A stretch of DNA of 21,769 nucleotides, taken from NCBI GenBank assembly GCA_964519015.1, contig CAZFHZ010000051.1, positions 1 to 21,769 of the forward strand, in the 5' to 3' direction. Position 1 is the first letter of the stretch. The number at the start of each line of letters is the position of its first letter. The notes beneath the pieces are model-generated. The model worked only from the letters and a program-made list of their open reading frames with translations, searched no databases and was not told the origin of the DNA. The position numbers and the translations under genes were made by a program. This document shows, piece by piece, positions 16,743 to 21,769 of the stretch. The stretch comes from CAZFHZ01 sp964519015. Lineage in GTDB: Bacteria; Blakebacterota; Blakebacteria; Blakebacterales; CAYUVJ01.

Positions 16743-17852
16743 TCACTTGCGGCTCCCTTCCTTATAGAAGGGGAGCTTCACCACCACGCCCTGGGCGACC
16801 CGACCGCGGCAGTCCACCTCGATCGGTGTGCCGACCTTGCTGAGTTCTGCGGGGACGTACCCCAACGCCACCGGCACGTTCAGAGAGGGGGCCACGGTCC
16901 CGCTGGTCACCTGGCCGACGGCACTTCCCTGGTGCAGGATCGGGTACCCCTGCCGCGGGAAGACACGGCCTTCCAACTGGATCCCGACCAGGCGGCGCCC
17001 GATCCCCTCCTGCTTGAAGCGGAGCAACGCGTCGCGACCGATGAAGTCCCCCTTCTCCAGTTTGGTGACCCAGCTCATGCGGGCTTCCAGCGGATGGGTC
17101 TCGTCCCAGATGTCGTTGCCGTAGAGGTTGTAGGCGACCTCGAGCCGGAGCGAGTCGCGTGCCCCCAGGCCGACCGGGGTGATGTCGATCGCCGCGCCTG
17201 CTTCCAGCAGGGTGTCCCAGACCCGACGCAGTCCGTCCCGGTCCTCGATGTAGAGTTCGAACCCGTCCTCACCGGTGTAACCGGTGCGGGAGATGATGGT
17301 GGGAACGCCGGCTACCTGACCGGGGACGAACCAGTAGAAACCGATGCGCCCGAGGTCGGTCTCGGTGAGGGGGACGAGTACCGCCTCCGACTTCGGACCC
17401 TGCAGGGCGATCAGACCGATCTCATTACTGCGGTCGCGCAGGTCCACGTCTCCGGAGAGATGCTGCCGGAGCCAGGCGAAGTCCTTCTCGATGTTGGAGG
17501 CGTTCACCACCAGCATGAAGTGGTCGGGGAATCGGTAGACGGTCATATCGTCGACCAGTCCGCCATGCTCGTAACAGAGGGCGCTGTACTGGACCTGATG
17601 GGTGCTCAACTCACCGACGTCGTTGATGCCGACCTTCTGGATGAAATCGAAGGCGTCGTTCCCCCAGACCTCGAATTCACCCATATGGCTGATGTCGAAG
17701 ATCCCGGCGGTGGTCCGCACCCGCCGGTGCTCCTCCTGAATCCCGATGTACTGCACGGGCATGACGAAACCGTGGAAATCGACGATCTTGGCGCCCAGGG
17801 CGAGGTGAGCGTCGTAGAGCGGGGTGCGCTTCGGCTCCTGGTGTCCGGTCAT
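16743..17852 (-). CDS. gcvT: Aminomethyltransferase, T protein of the glycine cleavage system
   Basis: Transfers the aminomethyl carbon from lipoylated H protein to tetrahydrofolate, giving methylene-THF and ammonia. From the ATG at 17852 it has 369 residues, the family length. Conserved stretches are LYDAHLALGAKIVDFHGFVM near the N-terminus, AGIFDISHMGEF, GGLVDDMTVYRF with the folate-associated Asp, SRTGYTGEDGFELYIED, and LGARDSLRLEVAYNLYGND. A longer frame to 17939 adds 29 residues with no family match; GAGGGGAG four bases before the chosen ATG decides the start. gcvH and gcvP are absent from the window, so the other glycine cleavage proteins must be encoded elsewhere. It follows alr after a 125-base gap holding a GC hairpin. 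Confidence 0.96.
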   Translation of the reverse strand: MTGHQEPKRTPLYDAHLALGAKIVDFHGFVMPVQYIGIQEEHRRVRTTAGIFDISHMGEFEVWGNDAFDFIQKVGINDVGELSTHQVQYSALCYEHGGLVDDMTVYRFPDHFMLVVNASNIEKDFAWLRQHLSGDVDLRDRSNEIGLIALQGPKSEAVLVPLTETDLGRIGFYWFVPGQVAGVPTIISRTGYTGEDGFELYIEDRDGLRRVWDTLLEAGAAIDITPVGLGARDSLRLEVAYNLYGNDIWDETHPLEARMSWVTKLEKGDFIGRDALLRFKQEGIGRRLVGIQLEGRVFPRQGYPILHQGSAVGQVTSGTVAPSLNVPVALGYVPAELSKVGTPIEVDCRGRVAQGVVVKLPFYKEGSRK

Positions 17853-17856
17853 GAGG

Positions 17857-17864
17857 CTCCCCTC
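17857..17864 (-). promoter_or_regulatory. Ribosome binding site deciding the gcvT start
   Basis: On the minus strand GAGGGGAG lies four bases before the ATG at 17850-17852. It supports this start over the in-frame upstream ATG at 17939, which would add residues that do not resemble GcvT. Confidence 0.75.
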
Positions 17865-17949
17865 AGGCTGGATGCGCAGACACGGATGTCCCGGCCAAGC
17901 TTCTACCGATAAGAAAGCATGCCGGAATCGGGGGTGCAAGGGGCCCGAC

Positions 17950-17969
17950 CCGGGGGAGGCCGCCCCCGG
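17950..17969 (-). other. GC-rich hairpin after alr
   Basis: CCGGGGG and CCCCCGG form a perfect seven-pair stem around a six-base loop, starting about 10 bases after the alr stop. No T-run follows, so this is not a standard intrinsic terminator; it could slow transcription or protect the 3' end of an mRNA. A weak promoter-like pair (TTGCAC, then T-rich bases about 17-19 bases on) follows it on the way to gcvT. Confidence 0.4.
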
Positions 17970-17977
17970 TGGACCGT

Positions 17978-19105
17978 TCAGCCCAGGTAACGGCGGGGGA
18001 GCCGGGGGGCGAGTCCGACCAGTACCTCGTACACGTTGCGTCCGGTGGCCCGGGCCATCTCAGCCGGGGAGATGACCCCTTCCGGACCCGCACCCAGCAG
18101 GAGGCCGATGCTCCCCTCTCCAACGGCCGGGAGGGCGGTCAGGTCGACCACACAGGAATCCATGCACACGCTCCCGACGATCGGGGCCGGACCTTCGGAG
18201 AAGAGGACCCGACCCCCCTTCAGTCCCCACGCCTGGGGCAGCCCGTCCCCGTAACCCAGCGGCAGCACCCCCAGTCGCGTCCCCGCCGGCACCGGGGTCT
18301 GGGAGTAACCCACCCGGGCCCCTTCACCGGTGATCTTGACCAGCGCCACCCGCGCCCGCAGGGAGAGCACCGGACGGAGTTCGGGCCGGGGGGGAAGCCA
18401 CTCGGCGGGGCGCCAGCCGAAGAGGGTCAGACCGGGACGGACCAGGTCGAAGACCGACCGGGGGAGCGTCAGGAGCGCGCTCGAGTTGGCCGCGTGCCGG
18501 AGCAGCGGCCCGTGCCGCGCGAGGATGGGAGCGGTCAGTCCCTCGAAATGGGCGATCTCCGCCCGCGTCCGGTCGAGCGAGGCGGGATCTCCTTCGTGGG
18601 CGGCTCCCAGATGGCAGAGGATACCCTCCAGTCGCAGTCCGGGCGTGGCTGCGATCCGATCGGCCGCCGCAGCGGCCATCCCGGCCGGCACCCCCAGGCG
18701 GTTCATGCCGACATCCACCTTCAGATGCACGGGCAGGGTGCAACCCAGCGCGGTCGCCGTGCGACCGAGCACCTCGGCCAGATCCAGACTGCTTAAGGCC
18801 ACCGTGGACCCGGTCGTGACCGCTTCCTCGCATTCCTCGGGGAGTATACCTCCCAGCACGAGTACCCGGCCGGTGAACCCGTCCCGGCGTAACTCGGCGG
18901 CCTCGCCGGTCAGCGCGACGCCCATCCCCCACACCCCCGGATGCTCCCCCAGGCAACGGGCGATGGGGAGCAGACCATGCCCGTAGGCCTCCGCCTTGAC
19001 GATGGGCAGAAGCGGGACGCCGGCCTGACGTACCAGCGCGTCGGTGTTCGCCCGCAGTGCTTCCAGATCGATGTCGCACCAGGCTGCACGCATGCCGCGC
19101 ACCAT
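17978..19105 (-). CDS. alr: Alanine racemase
   Basis: Interconverts L- and D-alanine for peptidoglycan, using PLP, in the cytoplasm. The 375 residues are the usual length. The PLP lysine is Lys37 in IVKAEAYGHG and the second catalytic base is Tyr267 in ARVGYSQTPVPAG. Also present are HLKVDVGMNRLGV (127-139), RHAANSSALL (203-212), RPGLTLFGW (223-231), PLGYGDGLP (282-290) and VCMDSCVVDLT (313-323). The ATG at 19105 has GGAGG about 13 bases upstream; an ATG at residue 5 is an alternative that leaves only MRAAWCDIDL before the family core. It begins 33 bases after the stop of the exported-protein gene upstream. Confidence 0.95.
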   Translation of the reverse strand: MVRGMRAAWCDIDLEALRANTDALVRQAGVPLLPIVKAEAYGHGLLPIARCLGEHPGVWGMGVALTGEAAELRRDGFTGRVLVLGGILPEECEEAVTTGSTVALSSLDLAEVLGRTATALGCTLPVHLKVDVGMNRLGVPAGMAAAAADRIAATPGLRLEGILCHLGAAHEGDPASLDRTRAEIAHFEGLTAPILARHGPLLRHAANSSALLTLPRSVFDLVRPGLTLFGWRPAEWLPPRPELRPVLSLRARVALVKITGEGARVGYSQTPVPAGTRLGVLPLGYGDGLPQAWGLKGGRVLFSEGPAPIVGSVCMDSCVVDLTALPAVGEGSIGLLLGAGPEGVISPAEMARATGRNVYEVLVGLAPRLPRRYLG

Positions 19106-19138
19106 GGCGAGCCTGCCGCCTCCGAGTCAACGACATTG

Positions 19139-20512
19139 TCACCGTCCAAGTGTCCCGAGTCGCCAGCCGATCACAACGTCGAACCGCCGTCCGGGACCGA
19201 GGGCGAGGCCGATCCGCGGACCGGTGATCCCTCCGGTGTCGATCGCGCATCTCCAGCCGGGACGGTCGGAGGCCCGGAGGCGCCCGACCCGGACCGGATC
19301 GGGTTCCCAGAGCCAGAGGGGGGGGCCCGCCCCCGGTTCCTCCCGGGTCAGCATGAGGTGATCGTTCCGGCTCGGCCGTTTCCGCTCCAGGCGCAGCCAG
19401 ACCGCCCATCCGGTGCCACCTCCGTCCATCTCCTGCCGCCAACCCGCCGTGGACATCACCCCCCTCACCGGGTCGTGGCTGAGGATTACCTCGGCCCGGG
19501 AGGCGAGCTCACGGACTGGCGGCTGCCAGGCCTGCTCCCGGTAGCAGGCGACCCGGTTGCGGCGCACCCGGACCCGCCATCCCTCCCCGAGCGTTCCGAC
19601 CAGTTCGTAGCGATCGGCGGTCTGGAGCCGGACCCCCTCGGCGTCGGAACGCACCTCCAGGGAGAGTGCCCCCCACCACCCTCCGGGGATCGACCCGGCG
19701 GCCGCGATCCGGCCCCCGCTCCGCCAGTCCTCACCCGGACCCGGGCGGGCAAAAGGAGGCGGAGGCCCTTCCCGGTACCATCCTGTGAACGAACCCCGCA
19801 ACCGGTCGTCGGTCCAGCTCAGGGCCCCCTCGGCGCTCCGGTAGGTACACCGCCCCCCCTCCCACCACGCCCCCAGGCTGCCCCGCCAGAGGACCGCGCC
19901 CGACCGGTGACCCAGCGTCACCTCCACTCCCCGGCCGGGACCGCTCCGGGCCAGCACCACTCCGGGGCCACCTGGGTATCGCAGACCGGCGGCCACCAGG
20001 GGATGGGATCGGCCGGTTAGGGCCATCGCCTGGATGTGCCCGGTCGCCAGTGTCAGCCCGGTCGGAGCGTACCCGTAGCCGGTGCGAACACCGCTCCGGG
20101 GAGGACCCGGCAGGCCGCTCCAGGCGCCCCTCGGTGCGGCGGTCGCGCTCTCAGCCGTGTCCAGGCCGAGCAGCAGTCCGGCTCCCAGCCCCCCTCGCAG
20201 CGGACCCGTTTCGAGCCGGATCGCGCCGCGGAGGAACCCCACCCCCAGACTCGTCCGCCACGGCCCGGCCGGCTCCTCCCGCTCGGCCCGCAGGAGCGCC
20301 GACACCCGGACCCCGGCCAGCCCGATCGAACCGGCCCCGTCCAGCCGGACCGGCTGCCGGGGGCTCCGCCACGAGCCCTCCACCCGCCAGGCCGCGGGCG
20401 CGGCCAGGCGGACCCGGTCGACCATCCGGGCGGCCTGGCTCTCCCAGGCTTCCTGGGCCCAGGGACCGAACAGGAACCAGTGTATCAGGGCCATCATCAG
20501 GGAGAGGTTCAC
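19139..20512 (-). CDS. Exported protein of unknown function, possible outer-membrane beta-barrel
   Basis: 457 residues from a GTG start (20510-20512) that shares GTGA with the stop of the gene before it. The N-terminus MNLSLMMALIHWFLFGPWA is hydrophobic but lacks an obvious basic start and a clean AxA site, so export is likely but not certain. The body is rich in Gly, Arg and Trp with alternating patterns such as GVEVTLGHRSGAVLWRGSLG and GALSLEVRSD, which look like antiparallel strands, and it ends RFDVVIGWRLGTLGR. No enzyme motif is recognised. The Arg and Trp density is partly a product of GC-rich codons. As the last member of a coupled chain of exported proteins, it probably works with them; the function is unknown. 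Confidence 0.6.
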   Translation of the reverse strand: MNLSLMMALIHWFLFGPWAQEAWESQAARMVDRVRLAAPAAWRVEGSWRSPRQPVRLDGAGSIGLAGVRVSALLRAEREEPAGPWRTSLGVGFLRGAIRLETGPLRGGLGAGLLLGLDTAESATAAPRGAWSGLPGPPRSGVRTGYGYAPTGLTLATGHIQAMALTGRSHPLVAAGLRYPGGPGVVLARSGPGRGVEVTLGHRSGAVLWRGSLGAWWEGGRCTYRSAEGALSWTDDRLRGSFTGWYREGPPPPFARPGPGEDWRSGGRIAAAGSIPGGWWGALSLEVRSDAEGVRLQTADRYELVGTLGEGWRVRVRRNRVACYREQAWQPPVRELASRAEVILSHDPVRGVMSTAGWRQEMDGGGTGWAVWLRLERKRPSRNDHLMLTREEPGAGPPLWLWEPDPVRVGRLRASDRPGWRCAIDTGGITGPRIGLALGPGRRFDVVIGWRLGTLGR

Positions 20513-21297
20513 GGCGTCACCGGTACGCCCAGACGCAGCCCGAAGAGCAGCAGGGCGCCCAGGCCGGGGGACCAGCGACCCTCCAGGGAGCTCGTCACCC
20601 GACCGAGCGGGACGATCAGGCCTCCGACCGGCTGAAGGGGCCGCCCCCAGCCTCCCATCTCCAGGCGCATCCCGCCGGCCCGCAGAGCCAGGACGATCCC
20701 GTTCTCCTCCACCCGGCCCGCTTCCCGCCGACCGGCTACCCTCAGCCAGCAGCGGTCGCCCCGGACACCCGCCGCCCAGGCCAGGTCGCCCCGGGTGAAC
20801 CGTCCCCGGGCGGGCCAGGTCCCGCGCACCCCCAGGGTCAGCCGGGAGCGGACCACCACCACTCCGACGCTCAAATCCGGGTCGAGGAGTATTCGGCCGC
20901 CCGGACTGCTGAGCAGATGGAACCCGCCGGCCAGCGAGCCGCGCACCCCGCCCCCCACCATGGTCGAGAGCCGCACGGCCCCGTGGGCCCGCCCGATACC
21001 GTCACCGCAGACCTGCCGCCACCAGCACGCTCCCGTGGTGCGGCCGCCCAGGGGAAAGGCCAGCGCCCCTTCCGCCTGGTGCAACCCGGTCACCCCCCAC
21101 GGCCGGGTCGCGGCCAGCCAGACGGCGACCTGCGTCGGATCGGAGAGCGAAGCCGGCGGTGGAGCCAAAGGGTCGATCAGGGCGGCCGCCCCCGCCCCGG
21201 CCCAGCCCGGCCCCGGAGGGAGACCGTACTGCTGGGCGCGAGCAGGAGCGGGGAGGGCCGCCAGCAGCAGCAGGGCAGACACCAGTCGGCCCCTCAC
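20509..21297 (-). CDS. Exported barrel-like protein of unknown function
   Basis: 262 residues from the GTG at 21295-21297, which overlaps the stop of the preceding gene by GTGA. The frame is open further upstream, but that part lies opposite another frame of the neighbouring gene and has no signal peptide. The chosen start gives MRGRLVSALLLLAALP followed by APARA before QQYGLPP (cleavage near residue 21), a clear signal peptide. The mature N-terminus GPGWAGAGAAALIDPLAPPP has the Gly/Ala-rich opening seen in PorV/DUF5723-type barrels, with DPLA where NPAL is usual. Later segments alternate small and hydrophobic residues (GSLAGGFHLL, SVGVVVVRSRLTLGV) and the end, LLLFGLRLGVPVTP, is strand-like. 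Barrel assignment is an inference. Confidence 0.7.
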   Translation of the reverse strand: MRGRLVSALLLLAALPAPARAQQYGLPPGPGWAGAGAAALIDPLAPPPASLSDPTQVAVWLAATRPWGVTGLHQAEGALAFPLGGRTTGACWWRQVCGDGIGRAHGAVRLSTMVGGGVRGSLAGGFHLLSSPGGRILLDPDLSVGVVVVRSRLTLGVRGTWPARGRFTRGDLAWAAGVRGDRCWLRVAGRREAGRVEENGIVLALRAGGMRLEMGGWGRPLQPVGGLIVPLGRVTSSLEGRWSPGLGALLLFGLRLGVPVTP

Positions 21298-21769
21298 GGC
21301 CGTATTCCCAGCGCCAGCTTCGCCCGCCACGCTCCCGCCCCGTCGGCGTCGTGGGCCTCGACCACGAGCACGTAGAGGCCCGGCTCCAGGCGTGGATGCT
21401 GCTGCCCGGGCTGCCAGAGGAGCGACTCGCGACCCGGCACCAACGATTCGGGCAGCAGGGTCGTCACCGGCCGACCGGCCAGGTCGAAGAGCCTCAGGCG
21501 CAGCCGAGCCCGGGCCGCCGGGATCTCCCAACGGATCGCCACCATCCCCGCCCCGGGATGCTCCACCCGGACCTGGAAGCCGGTTGCTTCCCCGGCCGGT
21601 GGGGTGCCGGGGCGACCCGGGGTGGCGTCCCCGGGTCGCAGGGCCACCCCCCAGGCGGTGGGCAGCCAGCCGGGCAGGTCGGGATACCAGCGGACCCGGG
21701 CGTGCCCGCGCGGCAGTCCGCTGACCGGACGGAGGACCGCACTGTCCACCACCGCACCGTAGGGATCGA
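21294..21769 (-). CDS. Secreted protein with lamin-tail-like and FlgD-Ig-like C-terminal modules (5' partial)
   Basis: The frame is open to the right edge, reading DPYGAVVDSAVLRPV, so the start is outside and the GTG at 21752 is not the real start. About 158 residues are visible. The first part, VVDSAVLRP, then GHARVRWYPD and TPGRPGTPP, fits the end of a lamin-tail domain, which commonly closes with VVDSV.. and TPG.PN-like residues. The second part, RLRLRLFDLAGRPVTTLLP and then LLWQPG and LEPGLYVLVVEA, matches the FlgD-Ig-like / C-terminal sorting-type beta-sandwich (V.DxxGRxVxxL ... GxYxxxL). Such tails end many secreted or surface proteins in FCB-like bacteria. It is coupled by GTGA to the next gene. 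What the N-terminal part does cannot be seen. Confidence 0.7.
   Translation of the reverse strand, partial: DPYGAVVDSAVLRPVSGLPRGHARVRWYPDLPGWLPTAWGVALRPGDATPGRPGTPPAGEATGFQVRVEHPGAGMVAIRWEIPAARARLRLRLFDLAGRPVTTLLPESLVPGRESLLWQPGQQHPRLEPGLYVLVVEAHDADGAGAWRAKLALGIRP

Noticed and set aside
17853..17939. Longer gcvT start at 17939
   Set aside because: The extra 29 residues do not resemble the family, and the strong ribosome site lies just before the ATG at 17852.

Overview
The window is GC-rich and densely coded. All complete genes lie on the minus strand; the one plus-strand gene is cut by the left edge. The cell envelope it implies is Gram-negative (diderm): a LolA lipoprotein carrier, a large lipoprotein with a lipobox, and several exported proteins that look like outer-membrane beta-barrels. 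The right-edge protein carries lamin-tail-like and FlgD-Ig-like modules, which are common in secreted proteins of the FCB superphylum and nearby phyla (Gemmatimonadota, Fibrobacterota, candidate phyla such as Eisenbacteria or Krumholzibacteriota). Genus or phylum cannot be fixed from sequence alone. No rRNA, tRNA, IS element, prophage or CRISPR array was seen.

Layout from left to right. (1) 1-747, plus strand: 3' part of a six-helix membrane protein, probably an ABC-2 type permease, convergent with what follows. (2) 790-4304, minus: a large lipoprotein gene followed by an outer-membrane-barrel-like gene, joined by a 4-base ATGA overlap. (3) 4421-6922, minus: metK and ahcY, the methyl-cycle genes making S-adenosylmethionine and removing S-adenosylhomocysteine, with an intrinsic terminator after ahcY and a promoter plus tandem 10-bp repeats before metK. 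(4) 7225-15906, minus: an apparent operon ftsK - lolA - PTS EIIC - PTS EIID - ptsH - ptsI - phosphoglucose/phosphomannose isomerase - sugar nucleotidyltransferase, almost every junction being a 4-base overlap or a gap of a few bases. (5) 15989-19105, minus: comB-like phosphatase, gcvT and alr, more loosely spaced. (6) 19139-21769, minus: a cut-off secreted protein and two exported barrel-like proteins, chained by GTGA overlaps.

The most coherent unit is the PTS block. EI and HPr would pass phosphate from PEP to a mannose-family transporter whose membrane subunits (EIIC, EIID) are here but whose EIIA and EIIB subunits are not in the window. The two genes after ptsI would act on hexose phosphates and feed a sugar-1-phosphate into nucleotide sugars, although the mutase between them is missing here. 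HPr keeps both its catalytic His and the regulatory Ser of HPr-kinase systems. The window is otherwise mostly housekeeping. The least explained material is the lipoprotein/barrel pair and the right-edge exported gene chain.
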